A stretch of DNA of 64,000 nt, from positions 62,001 through 126,000 of the forward strand of contig NZ_JAVKTS010000007.1 of the NCBI RefSeq assembly GCF_031460495.1, written 5' to 3'. Shown here one piece after another: positions 35,559 through 46,500 of the stretch. The DNA comes from Tissierella sp. Lineage in GTDB: Bacteria > Bacillota > Clostridia > Tissierellales > Tissierellaceae. The translations under genes were made by a program, and so were the position numbers. The notes below the pieces were generated by a model that had not been told where the DNA came from, did no database searches, and saw only the letters and a list, made by a program, of their open reading frames with translations. Position 1 is the first letter of the stretch. Every line of letters begins with the position of its first letter.

Positions 35559-36227
35559 ATGGTCAAAAAAATTTTAGTAGTGGAAGATGAGTATTCAATT
35601 AATGATATATTGACAATAACCTTGTTAAATGAAGGATATAATGTGGAAAATGTTTTTGATGGTAAAACAGCATTGGAAAGGATAAAAGCATTTAAACCAG
35701 ACCTGGTACTTTTAGATTTAATGCTCCCTGATATAGATGGTTTTGAAATCTGTAAGAAAATATCTATAGACCATTTAGTTATTATGATTACAGCTAGGGA
35801 TAGTATTTTCGACAAGATCATAGGATTAGAGTTGGGAGCAGATGATTACATAATTAAACCATTTGAAATAAAGGAAGTAATAGTTAGAGTAAAAGCATTA
35901 TTTAGAAGTATTAAAAAAGAAAAACAGATTTTATTAGAAGAGTTTGTTGAACTAGACGAGGGTATAAAAGTGGATTTGCTTGGGGAACGAGTATTTAAAA
36001 ATGGTGAGGGAATTCAATTAAAAAGACAAGAATCTGCCTTGTTTTTCTTTCTATTAGAAAACAGAAATAGAGTATTTACCAGAGCTGAACTTTTAGACAG
36101 TGTATGGGGATATGATTATTACGGAGATTCTAGAACAGTTGATGTTCATATTAGACGAATTAGAGCTAAACTAGAAGCACCTACCATTATAGAAACTATT
36201 TTTGGTAAAGGCTATGTAATGAGGTAG
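35559..36227 (+). CDS. OmpR-family response regulator
   Basis: A 222-residue DNA-binding regulator. The receiver domain (1-115) has acidic residues E9/D10, phospho-acceptor D53 in LVLLDLMLPD, Thr in MITARD and Lys in YIIKPFE. The C-terminal winged helix (about 125-222) shows LKRQESALFFFLLENRNRVFTRAELLD-type residues and the recognition region SRTVDVHIRRIRAKL. AGGAGGG precedes the ATG. It is four bases from the histidine kinase. The likely target is the ABC/peptidase array, where a direct repeat lies upstream at 37721-37750. Confidence 0.92.
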   Translation: MVKKILVVEDEYSINDILTITLLNEGYNVENVFDGKTALERIKAFKPDLVLLDLMLPDIDGFEICKKISIDHLVIMITARDSIFDKIIGLELGADDYIIKPFEIKEVIVRVKALFRSIKKEKQILLEEFVELDEGIKVDLLGERVFKNGEGIQLKRQESALFFFLLENRNRVFTRAELLDSVWGYDYYGDSRTVDVHIRRIRAKLEAPTIIETIFGKGYVMR

Positions 36228-36231
36228 AGCA

Positions 36232-37665
36232 ATGCTAAATACTATTAGAGGCAAGATAACCACAGGAATTATTTTAATTAGTTTCATAATCTTAATAATA
36301 ATAAACTTTACCATATGGAAAATATTTGAAGGCAATTTACAAACATCTATATTAAATGATATGAAGAGAATTATGTCAATAATTCATCATGACATTCAAA
36401 GACAAACGCTAAATACAACAGGACATATAAATTTGTACAATAGGAACAATTTATGGACAATTATGAATACGATAAATCTTCAATATGATATATATTTATC
36501 AATAAAGTATGATAAAGATAATTATATACAGTTTGCAGGTGAAATTATTGATAAAAACAGTATACAAGAGATAATAGAGTCTAGTACTAAAAAATCCTCA
36601 TTACTATACATTCACAATGAAGATACAAGATATTTTGTTACTTATTCATACCCATTATATATAAAGAATGAATATGCAGGTATATTTGTATTTCAAAAGG
36701 ATTATTTGGTTCAATATGCTAATTATAAGGACCTAATGACAAGAATATTAGGTATTCAAATTATTTTATTTACAGTGATGATATTAACAAACTTTATTTG
36801 GTTAAAAAAGTCAACTAACTCACTAAATACATTGTTAAAAGGAATAAGATCTATAGGTGAAGGGGAATTCTCCAATAGGCTAGAAGCGAGAAGCAATGAT
36901 GAAGTGGCCATACTTATTCACCATTTCAATAAAATGCAAGATAAAATAGTATCACAAATGGAATATCTACAACAGGAAAAAACTAAGATTGAGAAACTGG
37001 AAAAGTCCTCCAGAGATTTTTTCAACTATGCAACCCATGAGATGAAAACTCCGATTACTTCTATTACAGGATATGCACAGCTATTAAAGGAAGGGAAGAT
37101 AGATGAAATAATAAAAGATAGAGCATATGAAAGAATTATAACAGAATCTGATAGAATGAATAAAATGGTTCAGAACATGCTGATTATAGCCAAAGGAAAA
37201 GAGATTGAAAAAGAGCATAATGGCTACTTTAACTTAAATGAACTGCTGGTGCAAATAACTAAAGAATATGAGTTAATACTTAATAGAGGAAAGATAGATC
37301 TTAATCTACAAAATGAAAGTATTCTTATCTTTGCCAGTGAAGAAGAAATACGGGCAGTTATTTTAAATCTCTTTGATAATGCTATAAAATATAGTACGGA
37401 TGGACACATAAAAATCAGATCATATTTAGGGAATCATGCATACATCTCTATAGAGAACAATACATTACCTATACCTGAAGGAATAAGAAATATACTATTT
37501 GATCCATTTGTTAAATATAATCATGGTGACCAAAAACAAGCTAGCTCTGGACTAGGACTTTATATATGTAGAGAATTAATTGAAAATAATAAAGGTAAAA
37601 TAAATTATAACTTAAATGGGGATATAATTAATTTTACAATTGCATTACCCAAATTGACCAATTAA
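36232..37665 (+). CDS. Sensor histidine kinase
   Basis: A 477-residue membrane kinase. TM1 is at about residues 10-28, an extracytoplasmic sensor at 30-175, and TM2 near 178-198. A HAMP domain follows (SIGEGEFSNRLEARSNDEV). The HisKA domain has YATHEMKTPITSITGYAQLL with phospho-acceptor H269. The HATPase has NLFDNAIKYS (N box), IRNILFDPFVK and SSGLGLYICREL (G boxes). The extracytoplasmic loop is about 145 residues, so it can sense a ligand directly, unlike the short-loop kinases of Bce modules. It pairs with the regulator at 35559. Confidence 0.92.
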   Translation: MLNTIRGKITTGIILISFIILIIINFTIWKIFEGNLQTSILNDMKRIMSIIHHDIQRQTLNTTGHINLYNRNNLWTIMNTINLQYDIYLSIKYDKDNYIQFAGEIIDKNSIQEIIESSTKKSSLLYIHNEDTRYFVTYSYPLYIKNEYAGIFVFQKDYLVQYANYKDLMTRILGIQIILFTVMILTNFIWLKKSTNSLNTLLKGIRSIGEGEFSNRLEARSNDEVAILIHHFNKMQDKIVSQMEYLQQEKTKIEKLEKSSRDFFNYATHEMKTPITSITGYAQLLKEGKIDEIIKDRAYERIITESDRMNKMVQNMLIIAKGKEIEKEHNGYFNLNELLVQITKEYELILNRGKIDLNLQNESILIFASEEEIRAVILNLFDNAIKYSTDGHIKIRSYLGNHAYISIENNTLPIPEGIRNILFDPFVKYNHGDQKQASSGLGLYICRELIENNKGKINYNLNGDIINFTIALPKLTN

Positions 37666-37667
37666 TG

Positions 37668-37702
37668 TAGATGTGGACTTAAAAATCCACATCTATTTTT
37701 AT
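37668..37702 (+). terminator. Terminator after the histidine kinase
   Basis: TAGATGTGGA (37668-37677) pairs perfectly with TCCACATCTA (37686-37695), followed by TTTTTATTTTT. It separates the regulatory genes from the ABC array, which therefore needs its own promoter. Confidence 0.88.
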
Positions 37703-37720
37703 TTTTGTATATATTTAACA

Positions 37721-37767
37721 ATTTGGAAACATCTAGGTCCTATTTGGAAAAGATTTGTTGATATAAT
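37721..37767 (+). promoter_or_regulatory. Candidate response-regulator operator and promoter of the ABC array
   Basis: ATTTGGAAA occurs at 37721-37729 and again at 37742-37750, start to start 21 bases, that is two helical turns on the same face. TATAAT follows at 37762-37767 with no recognisable -35 at the correct distance. Direct repeats over a missing -35 are typical of promoters activated by OmpR-type regulators, and one is encoded just upstream. Binding is inferred. Confidence 0.55.
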
Positions 37768-37821
37768 TTACTTTGAGATATCTTATATTTCACACTAACT
37801 TTTTCAAAGGGAGGGTAAAAA

Positions 37822-38505
37822 ATGAGTTTATTAAAATTAGAGAATATTAGCAAGACTTATGTAACAGGGGAGTTAGTAGTAGAGGCTTTAAAATCAGTTA
37901 ATTTAGAAATTGATCAAGGATATTTCTATGCAATAATTGGCAAATCAGGCTCTGGGAAATCAACTTTACTACATATATTAGGAGCCCTAGACAGACCTAC
38001 TGAAGGGAAGTTATTTCTGGAGGGTGAAAGTGTATTTGAAAAAAATGATAAAGACATTACAATACTAAGACGAAGAAGAATTGGCTTTGTATTTCAATCC
38101 TACAACTTACTTCCAGAACACACTGTATTGGAGAACATACTAATGCCAGCACATCTAGATGGTAAAAAACCAGAGATGGATAGATTAAAGGAAATTATAT
38201 CTTCATTAGATATAGAAGACAAACTTTCCTATTATCCAGATGAACTATCTGGTGGAGAAAGACAAAGGGTAGCTATAGCTAGAGCATTAATTACCAATCC
38301 AGCTATTCTCCTAGCAGATGAGCCAACGGGAAATCTTGATGAAAATACAGGTCAAGAGGTAATAGATTTACTTAAGAAATCAGCAGAGCAATTCCATCAA
38401 ACTATCATATTAGTAACTCATGATATGGATATAGCAAGACAAGCAGACCATATAATTCAAATAGTAGATGGGCAAATAGTTTCTTACCAGGGGGAAATAG
38501 AGTAA
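37822..38505 (+). CDS. ABC transporter ATP-binding protein, MacB/LolD type
   Basis: The only ATPase of the array; 227 residues. Walker A is [12 protein letters not shown] (about residues 40-51), Q-loop [11 protein letters not shown], signature [15 protein letters not shown], Walker [13 protein letters not shown], and H-loop LVTHDMD. This subclass pairs with FtsX-type permeases in mechanotransmission or lipid/peptide export. AGGGAGGG precedes the ATG. It is 16 bases from permease 1. Its last codons are duplicated as a dead relic at 43521-43557, before permease 2. Confidence 0.94.
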   Translation: MSLLKLENISKTYVTGELVVEALKSVNLEIDQGYFYAIIGKSGSGKSTLLHILGALDRPTEGKLFLEGESVFEKNDKDITILRRRRIGFVFQSYNLLPEHTVLENILMPAHLDGKKPEMDRLKEIISSLDIEDKLSYYPDELSGGERQRVAIARALITNPAILLADEPTGNLDENTGQEVIDLLKKSAEQFHQTIILVTHDMDIARQADHIIQIVDGQIVSYQGEIE

Positions 38506-38521
38506 ACAGGAGGCGTAATTT

Positions 38522-41500
38522 ATGCTAAGAAAAATAGCTTTATCTAGTATGAAGGGAAGGAAGAAGGATACTCTTGTTTTATCATCTGTAATTATTTTAT
38601 CATTTATATTTATTGTAATAACTACAATATTTCATGCTAGTGCTGAAATGACCAAATATGAACAAAAAGTTGCAATGTTTGGGAAGTGGGATTTTGCATA
38701 TTATAATGGTAATCAAGATATTCAAAAAAGTCTATTAGAATTGGAAGATGTAAATAAGTTAGGTATAAGTAGAATCATTGGAAAATCATCTACCTGTGGA
38801 AATATAGGAACAATAAATCAAGATCTTATAGACTTGGGAGCTTTCCATTTGTATGAGGGGAAGTTACCTGAAAGAGACGATGAAATTGCTTTAGAATTAA
38901 ATCAACTAAAAGAATTTCCCAGTGATATAAAAGTTGGAGATACCATTCCTATAAGAATAGATTTTCCAGTTTCAAAAAGAGATTATGATACAGTAGTTAT
39001 CGAACAAGATAGTATAGTAATGCAAGAAATTGAAGAACTTCAAGAACAGGGGATTGCAAACCATATTGACTCTGAGGAGGTATACATCAAACATGTGTAT
39101 CACCTTAATAGAAATGTTCAATCTTTGGAGAGTTTTAATGGAACAGAAATTGGTGCATATACGAATTACTTATATAGGTTTTTAAGATTAGATGAAGAAA
39201 GTATTTATAATCCCAATGATTATTTACAAGATGTTCCTAAATATGGTTCTATTTTAAGTCAAAAACATTATATAACTAGAAATATGGTTGTAACAGGAAT
39301 TGTGCAAACTTACAGCAATATATGGGATAAAGGCTATCATCCAGTTGCTAATGCCTTTATAACAGAAGATACAGGAAAGCTTCTTATTGAAGATGGATAT
39401 TTTTTAAGTGAGGTAGTAGACAATAGCAGTTATAAGACTCCATATAATTTATTTATAGATACAAAACTAGTACCAGAGAATTTTTCTAATAAGTATATAG
39501 ATGAATTTGAAAAACTTATGCTAAACTCCTATTTACACTCAGATACAGAAGATTCTACAGAAGTCACAATGACCTATGGCATTTTATTAGCAGTATTTAT
39601 AGCTACAATTATTTCCGTATTTTTAATATACTTCACGCAAATCAGGAGAAGAGCTAGAAGAATTGCTTTATTAAAATCCATTGGTGCAACTAATGGTCAA
39701 ATAGTCAAGCTAATATTATGGGAAGTATGTAATCTACTTATTATACTAATTCCCATAGGTGTAGCTGCTGGAATGGAATTAGGTAAATTGGTATTAGGTA
39801 TGACGAATAAACACGGAAGAACTGAGTTGAATTTTCATGTTGATTACAGACTAATGACTTTAGGTGTATTGGTTGGATGTATAGCAATATTTATTGGCAT
39901 TTTGGCCCCCATGATAATTTCCTTGAAGATTCCATTAATAGGGACCATATCTGAGCTTCCTAGACGAAAAAAGACTTTAAAAATCAAACCAATGAAAATT
40001 TTCTATAATAATCAAGTTAATAGAGTTAGTAAGAAGAATAAAGAAGTAAATTTTGATATGAAGGTACAATCCTTCGGTAGGATTTCATTAAAAAACATTA
40101 AATATAACATAAAAAATTATTTAATGGTATTAGGATTATATACAATTACTATATCTGTACTATTAGGTTCTATTTTTCTTGGCTATTTGTCCTTTAGTTT
40201 TTATATTGACAATATAGTAGTTACAGGTAAACCTTCCTATGGATATGAAGTAAATTATGGATTACCTCGGGAGGATATAGATAACTATAGAGAAGAGCTT
40301 AAATCAATTGAGGGTGTGACCAATATTAATGTATCCAAAGGCGGAGATGGTGCATTACTTTGGTATGAAGGAATTGAGCAAAATAGATTATATTCTGAAT
40401 TTCAATCTATATTACCTTCAAATTTAATATCAAAACATTTCGGTGCAAAAAACACTGAATTTATTAATTTATATTCAGAGTATCTAGTGGAGGATGCTAT
40501 AGTTGCTAATATTTATGGTATTGATGTAAATACAGATATCTACGAGGAATTGAGGAATGCAATAACTAAGGGTGCATTAGATAAAGAGCGATTTGAAGCT
40601 GGAAAAGAAGTAATTGTATTGTCTCCTATTTATGAAAGTATAGTAGGGGACATAGAAGAAACTCATAATGATGATATGAACATTTTATTAGATACAGAGC
40701 AAAGAAATAGAATGAAGGCATTACTACGATATAATAACCTCTATGATATAACCTACGATTTCCGAAAAAGCGAGAATTATTCACATGATAGTAGCGTAGA
40801 AATTGGAGACAGCATATATCTTACAATACTAAATGAATCTACAATAAATACCTTCAAAAGTTATGATGTAAAAGTTGGAGCAATTATTCATTATTTTCCA
40901 GATAAGGGTATATGGCCTTTTTCAGAGACTATTGAAAATCCAGTAGTAATAGGTTCCTATAGTTTTACTGAAAGATTATACCCTGCCACTATTAAAAGTA
41001 GATATATTAAGAGTAATATCAATTTATCATCTATGCTTAAGAATAAGATACCTGCAAAATATGGGAAGTCATGGATTTTTATTGAAACTGATAATGATTC
41101 CTTTAAGCCTCAATCATTGATTAGTTTGCAAGATATAGCAAGGGAAAGAGGATTTAAGTTGCATGAATACAAGGAAGTTAATGATATTGCATTTAAAAAG
41201 GCATTTAATTCCGCTACTATCCCAGTTGTCCTAGGAATTGCTGTTGCAATAATTAATAGTATTATACTTTATAATATATCTTTATCAAAACTGGAACAAG
41301 AAAGAGATAGAATTGGTACTTTCCAGGCATTAGGGGTTATGAAAGGAGAATTTAAAAAACAATATTTAATAGTGGGATTTGTCTATGGCTTAATTTCATT
41401 AATAATATTCCATATACTATTTGCTTTAACTATATCTTTTACATCCATAGGAAAGGTTAGTTTTATGTCTATGAATATAGAAAAATATATTAATTATATT

Positions 41501-41650
41501 GTAAGTAAACAGCTTTGGCTATATCCATGGGGAATCCATATAATAATATGTATAATTTTCTTCGTAGCTACTATATTGACTTACTATTTACCACTAAGAA
41601 AGATAATAGATAATCAACCTATGGATAATATCAGAAGCTTGGGAAGATAG
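38522..41650 (+). CDS. FtsX-like ABC permease, copy 1
   Basis: A 1042-residue membrane protein. TM1 is at about 17-38, then a large outer domain (about 40-350), then TM2-4 (about 355-475), a basic linker (RRKKTLKIKPMK), TM5 (about 540-565), a second outer domain (about 570-890) and TM6-8 (about 900-1030). This is a doubled MacB/FtsX layout (1+3+1+3). The LLKSIGATNGQI and IGTFQALGVMKGEF segments are the coupling helices typical of the family. The N-terminus MLRKIALSSMKGRKKDT and C-terminus DNQPMDNIRSLGR are almost the same in all copies. AGGAGG precedes the ATG. The substrate is unknown. Confidence 0.9.
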   Translation: MLRKIALSSMKGRKKDTLVLSSVIILSFIFIVITTIFHASAEMTKYEQKVAMFGKWDFAYYNGNQDIQKSLLELEDVNKLGISRIIGKSSTCGNIGTINQDLIDLGAFHLYEGKLPERDDEIALELNQLKEFPSDIKVGDTIPIRIDFPVSKRDYDTVVIEQDSIVMQEIEELQEQGIANHIDSEEVYIKHVYHLNRNVQSLESFNGTEIGAYTNYLYRFLRLDEESIYNPNDYLQDVPKYGSILSQKHYITRNMVVTGIVQTYSNIWDKGYHPVANAFITEDTGKLLIEDGYFLSEVVDNSSYKTPYNLFIDTKLVPENFSNKYIDEFEKLMLNSYLHSDTEDSTEVTMTYGILLAVFIATIISVFLIYFTQIRRRARRIALLKSIGATNGQIVKLILWEVCNLLIILIPIGVAAGMELGKLVLGMTNKHGRTELNFHVDYRLMTLGVLVGCIAIFIGILAPMIISLKIPLIGTISELPRRKKTLKIKPMKIFYNNQVNRVSKKNKEVNFDMKVQSFGRISLKNIKYNIKNYLMVLGLYTITISVLLGSIFLGYLSFSFYIDNIVVTGKPSYGYEVNYGLPREDIDNYREELKSIEGVTNINVSKGGDGALLWYEGIEQNRLYSEFQSILPSNLISKHFGAKNTEFINLYSEYLVEDAIVANIYGIDVNTDIYEELRNAITKGALDKERFEAGKEVIVLSPIYESIVGDIEETHNDDMNILLDTEQRNRMKALLRYNNLYDITYDFRKSENYSHDSSVEIGDSIYLTILNESTINTFKSYDVKVGAIIHYFPDKGIWPFSETIENPVVIGSYSFTERLYPATIKSRYIKSNINLSSMLKNKIPAKYGKSWIFIETDNDSFKPQSLISLQDIARERGFKLHEYKEVNDIAFKKAFNSATIPVVLGIAVAIINSIILYNISLSKLEQERDRIGTFQALGVMKGEFKKQYLIVGFVYGLISLIIFHILFALTISFTSIGKVSFMSMNIEKYINYIVSKQLWLYPWGIHIIICIIFFVATILTYYLPLRKIIDNQPMDNIRSLGR

Positions 41651-41688
41651 AGGGATCTATAAACAGATAGCAAAGGAGCGTGGGTTAT

Positions 41689-43497
41689 ATGAGGAAAGTA
41701 ACTTTAATGATTTTTCTATGTCTTTTCTTAATAGGTTGTAATTCTTCAAAGGGAAATGAAAGTAAGATTGAGTTACCAGTAGATTCACCAAAAATAAATG
41801 AGGTATTTTATAAGGTAGAAGATAAAATAGGAAATAATGGTGAATTTAATAAGGGATCAAAGATAGATGAAATTAGTCTTACTGATAATAATATTGACAA
41901 TCTATATTTGCTGGGGAAAGTCTGGGGATTTTTGAAATATTATCATCCTTATGTTGCAAAAGGAGAATATAACTGGGATTATGAATTATTTAGAGTTCTA
42001 CCTAGGATTATAGAAGTGGAAAATACAGATGAGAGAGATGAAATGTTATGTAATTGGATAGAAAGCTTGGGAGACTATGAGGCTGGTAGATATCCTTTAG
42101 AAAATGAGTGGGATATAAAAGTGAATATAGATTTGAATTGGATTGAAAATTCTAATTTGAAACAAGGATTGATATTACAACTTACAGATATTAAGAAAGC
42201 TAGGAGGAGATTAAATAGTAAGTATGCTGATGTAAGTAAATATATGATAAATCCAGATTTTAAAAATGAAAAACCATATTCGCAAATGACCTATCCAGAT
42301 GCTGGATATCGCCTATTATCTCTATACAGATATTGGAATATAATTGAATATTACTTTCCTTATAAGTATTTGATTGAAGAGGATTGGAACAATGTATTAA
42401 AGGAGTTTATCCCTAAATTTTTAGATGCTTCAGATGAATTAGAGTATAACCTTGTAGTCTTAGAGTTAATTACTAGAATAAATGATTCACATGCTGTGGT
42501 TGAAAAGTCTAAAATTTTGGACCAATACTGGGGGATAAATTATTCTCCTATAAAAGTTGCTTTTATTGAAGATAAACTAGTTGTAATAGATTATTATAAT
42601 AAAGAATTGGTGCAACAGTCAGGGCTTAAGATAGGAGATATAATTACAAATATTAATAATAAGACTGTAGAAGATATAGTTATTGAAATGGAACCCTATG
42701 TTCCTGCATCAAATCATCCCACTAAATTAAGAAATATTTCAAGGGACATTCTGAGAACCAATGAGGAATCTTTAAGAATTGATTACATCTCTAATGATGA
42801 AATCAATTGGACGGAAGTAAAGTGCTATCCAAAAGAAGTATTAAATAGTGATATATCGGAGTTTAATAGATTAGTTAAAAATAATAATGCAGATACTTAT
42901 TATAAAGTTATTGATTCTGATATTGGGTACATTTATCCAGGATTATTTAAGGCTGAATATGAGAAGGAGCTCCTTGCAAATATTAAAGATACAAAAGGAT
43001 TAATAATCGATTTTAGATCTTATCCTATGGAGCCTATTATGCCTGTATTAGGAAATTATTTATTTCCAGAAAGCATTCAATTTGCTAAGTTTACTAAAGG
43101 AAGTCTAGAAGAACCGGGTTCATTTAGTTTTCAACATAATTCAGAAATAGGAATGACAAATGATTATTATTATAAAGGCAAAATTGTAATAATCATTAAT
43201 GAAATCTCACAGAGTCAATCAGAGTTTACTACTATGGCTTTTAGAAAAGCACCTAATGCAATAGTAATTGGTAGCAATTCAGCAGGTGCAGATGGAGATG
43301 TATCTTTTTTCTATCTTCCTGGAAACATCTACACAAGAATAACAGCTGCAGGAGTATATTATCCTGATGGTGGAGAAACACAGAGAATAGGCATAATACC
43401 AGATATAGAAGTAAACCCAACTATTGAAGGTATTAAAGCTGGTAGAGATGAGTTGATTGAGAAGGCAATTCAGATCATTAAAGAAGATGAAAGATAA
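41689..43497 (+). CDS. S41 family peptidase-like lipoprotein, copy 1 (catalytic residues present)
   Basis: A 602-residue lipoprotein (lipobox LFLIGC). The N-terminal region has LLGKVWGFLKYYHPYV, then YRYWNIIEYYFPYKYL, typical of S41 peptidases of the tricorn-like branch. A PDZ-like segment (LVQQSGLKIGDIITNINN, about 300-330) precedes the catalytic domain. Candidate catalytic residues are H268 in RINDSHAVVE and S509 in EISQSQSEF, followed by GSNSAGADGD and YPDGGETQRIG. The start is ATG 41689 because AAGGAG is 10 bases upstream. Position after permease 1 suggests joint function: cutting a peptide that is exported or controlled by the permease. Substrate unknown. Confidence 0.82.
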   Translation: MRKVTLMIFLCLFLIGCNSSKGNESKIELPVDSPKINEVFYKVEDKIGNNGEFNKGSKIDEISLTDNNIDNLYLLGKVWGFLKYYHPYVAKGEYNWDYELFRVLPRIIEVENTDERDEMLCNWIESLGDYEAGRYPLENEWDIKVNIDLNWIENSNLKQGLILQLTDIKKARRRLNSKYADVSKYMINPDFKNEKPYSQMTYPDAGYRLLSLYRYWNIIEYYFPYKYLIEEDWNNVLKEFIPKFLDASDELEYNLVVLELITRINDSHAVVEKSKILDQYWGINYSPIKVAFIEDKLVVIDYYNKELVQQSGLKIGDIITNINNKTVEDIVIEMEPYVPASNHPTKLRNISRDILRTNEESLRIDYISNDEINWTEVKCYPKEVLNSDISEFNRLVKNNNADTYYKVIDSDIGYIYPGLFKAEYEKELLANIKDTKGLIIDFRSYPMEPIMPVLGNYLFPESIQFAKFTKGSLEEPGSFSFQHNSEIGMTNDYYYKGKIVIIINEISQSQSEFTTMAFRKAPNAIVIGSNSAGADGDVSFFYLPGNIYTRITAAGVYYPDGGETQRIGIIPDIEVNPTIEGIKAGRDELIEKAIQIIKEDER

Positions 43498-43520
43498 TTT
43501 TTACTATTTATCGTACCAGA

Positions 43521-43557
43521 TTGATAAATAGTTTCTTACTAGGGGGAAATAGAGTAA
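43521..43557 (+). pseudogene. Relic of the ABC ATPase 3' end
   Basis: 43526-43567 matches 38474-38515, the last codons, stop and downstream ribosome site of the ABC ATPase gene, at 39 of 42 bases. In the old frame it reads D-stop-stop-IVSY-stop-GEIE-stop, so it is dead. No other ATPase sequence remains. It marks the left edge of a duplicated block that carried permease 2. Confidence 0.85.
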
Positions 43558-43572
43558 ACAGGGGGTGTGGAT

Positions 43573-46500
43573 ATGCTAAGAAAAATAGCCTTATCTAGTA
43601 TGAAAGGAAGAAAGAAGGATACTTTTATACTATCATCTGTAATCATATTATCATTTATATTTATTGTAATAACCACAGTCTTTCATGCTAGCTCTGAAAA
43701 GACTAAGTATGAACAAAAATCTGCAATGTTTGGGAAATGGGATTTAGTATATTATAATGGGCATTTAGATATACAAAATAGTTTATTAGAATTAGAAGAT
43801 GTGGAAAAACTAGGAGTTAGTAGAATCATAGGGAGATCATTAACCTGTGGAATCGTGGGGACTATTAATCAAGAATTGGTAGATTTAGGGTCGTTCCACA
43901 TATATGAAGGAAGGATGCCAGAAGGTGATGATGAAATTGCCCTGGAATTAAATCAGCTTAAGCAATTTCCAAGTGATATTAAAGTTGGGGATGTTATCCC
44001 TGTAAGGATAGATATTCCAATTTTTGAAGGTGATGAAATAAACGCTATGAAGGAACAAATGGCACGAATACTCCCAACCCTTCAAGAAATAGAAGCTAAT
44101 CAAGAACCCAAGGGAGCATTAAATATAGTTGAGATTTATGATAAATATGCTATTAAAAACATAAGGAACACTCAATCCTTGGAAGCCTTTGATGGAACAG
44201 AAGTTGGGGTAAAAACAGGATTTGCATATATGTATACAAGATTGGATGAAGATGAACTAGTAGATGACCCAGAAGCAACTAAGGAAAATACAACAAAGTA
44301 TGGAACTATGATAAATCAAAAAGCTTATATAGTTAGATTTATGACCGTAACAGGAATATTTCAAACATATAGCAATCTTTGGGATAGCGGTCAATATTCT
44401 GTTGCCAATGCTTTTATAACAGAGCATACAGGGAGGCAACTTATTGAAAAGGGCTACTTTTTAACTAAGGAATTAGATACTAGCAATTATGAAACGGCCT
44501 ACCATTTATTTATAAATACTAAGCTCTCGCCAGAAAAATTTTATAATACATATAGTGATGACTTTGAGAAACTGAGGGTAAATTCTTATCTCCATTCAGA
44601 TATTGAAGGATCCACAGAAAATATACTAGTATATGGCATTTTATTATCAGTATTTGTAGCGACAATTTTTATAGTGTTTTTAATATACTTTACTCAAATG
44701 AAAAGGCGGACTAGGAGAATTGCTTTATTAAAATCCATTGGAGCAACTAATGACCAAATAGGAAAGCTTTTATTATGGGAAGTATTATATATATTAATCA
44801 TGACCATTCCCATAGGTGTAGCTGGTGGAATAGGAGTAGGGAGAATAGTTTTGCTTATCACCAATAAATATGGCAAAACTCAGTTGAATTTTCATGTTGA
44901 TTATGGTCTAACACTTTTAGGTGTATTAATAGGTATTTTGGCTATATTTATCAGTATGATAGCACCTATGATAATGTCTATGAAAATACCACTAACTGGA
45001 ACCATTTCAGAACCCCCTAGAAGGAAAAGTATCTTAATGAAATTTAAGAATGATAAATCTAAGTCAAAAGATTTAAATCCTAAGAAATCAGCAGTAAAAG
45101 CAAATGGTAAGATAAAGCCAGTAAATTTTCATATGAAGATACAGACCTTTGGAAAAATATCCTTGAAAAACATCAAACATAATAAGGGAAAACACCTATT
45201 GACATTGGGACTATATACTATCACCATAACTGTATTATTAGGATGTGTCTTTCTAAGCTTTCTATTTTTTGGAGATTACATCAACAATATTATTATTACT
45301 GGTAAGCCATCTTATGGTTTTGAAGTAAATTATGGATTAACTAGGGATGAAATAATGAATTTTACAGAGGACATTAACTCAATCGAAGGCGTGACCAATG
45401 TTGATTTATTTAAAGGAGGAGAGCATGCATTTCTATGGTATGAAGGCATTGAAAATAATGTGATACACAATGGATTTAGAAATATATTACCATCCTATCT
45501 ATCAAAAGAACATTTTGGACTAAATAGTACTGACTATAGTAATTTGAACAAAGACAATGATTATCTGGTCAAAGAGGCAATAGTTACAAATATATATGGT
45601 ATTGATGTAAATGAAAGCATATATAATGAATTTAAAGATTCAATAACTGAGGGAAGCCTAAATAAAGCAGAATTTGAAGCAGGAGAAGAAGTAATTTTAA
45701 TGTTACCCATTTATGGTGAGTTAGGAAGTGATTTAGAAGAGGTTGATCAGTATTATGAAAAAGACATACTATCTAATACAGAACAAAAAAATAGGGTTAG
45801 AAAATTACTCGAATATAAGAATCTCTATGGCATGACTTATGATTTCCGCAAGAGCAATTATTATTTACAGGAAAGTAGCATTGAAATCGGAGATTCCATA
45901 TATTTAACAATACCTACTGAAAAAGAGATTAATGATGTTACATTTAATGATGTAAAAATAGCAGCATTGATTTATTATTTTCCAGAGAAAGGTATATGGC
46001 CTTTTTCAGATACTATAGAGAGCCCAGTAGTCATAGGTTCTTATAATTTAATTGAAAGATTATATCCTACAACTATCACAGGTAAGGGAAGGCTAGATGC
46101 TAGAAATTTATATGACAGGATAAAGACTTTAACTCCTACAAGATACGGTAAAACATGGATCTTTGTAGAAACTAATAGTAAATCATTTGAAGCTCAATTA
46201 CAAACTAGCTTACAAAAAAGAGCAAGGGATTGGGAATTTAAATTACATGACTATAAGGAAACTAACGATATTGTATATAGAAAGGCATTCAATTTCACAT
46301 TAATCATAGCAATTCTAGGAATTGCAGTTGCGATAATCAATAGTATTATACTTTATAATACATCTTTATCAAAACTAGAACAAGAAAGAGATAGAATTGG
46401 TATTTTCCAGGCATTAGGAGTTACAAAGGAACAGTTTCAAAAACAATATCTAATAATGGGATTTTCCTATGGCCTAATCTCTTTATTGATATCACATATA

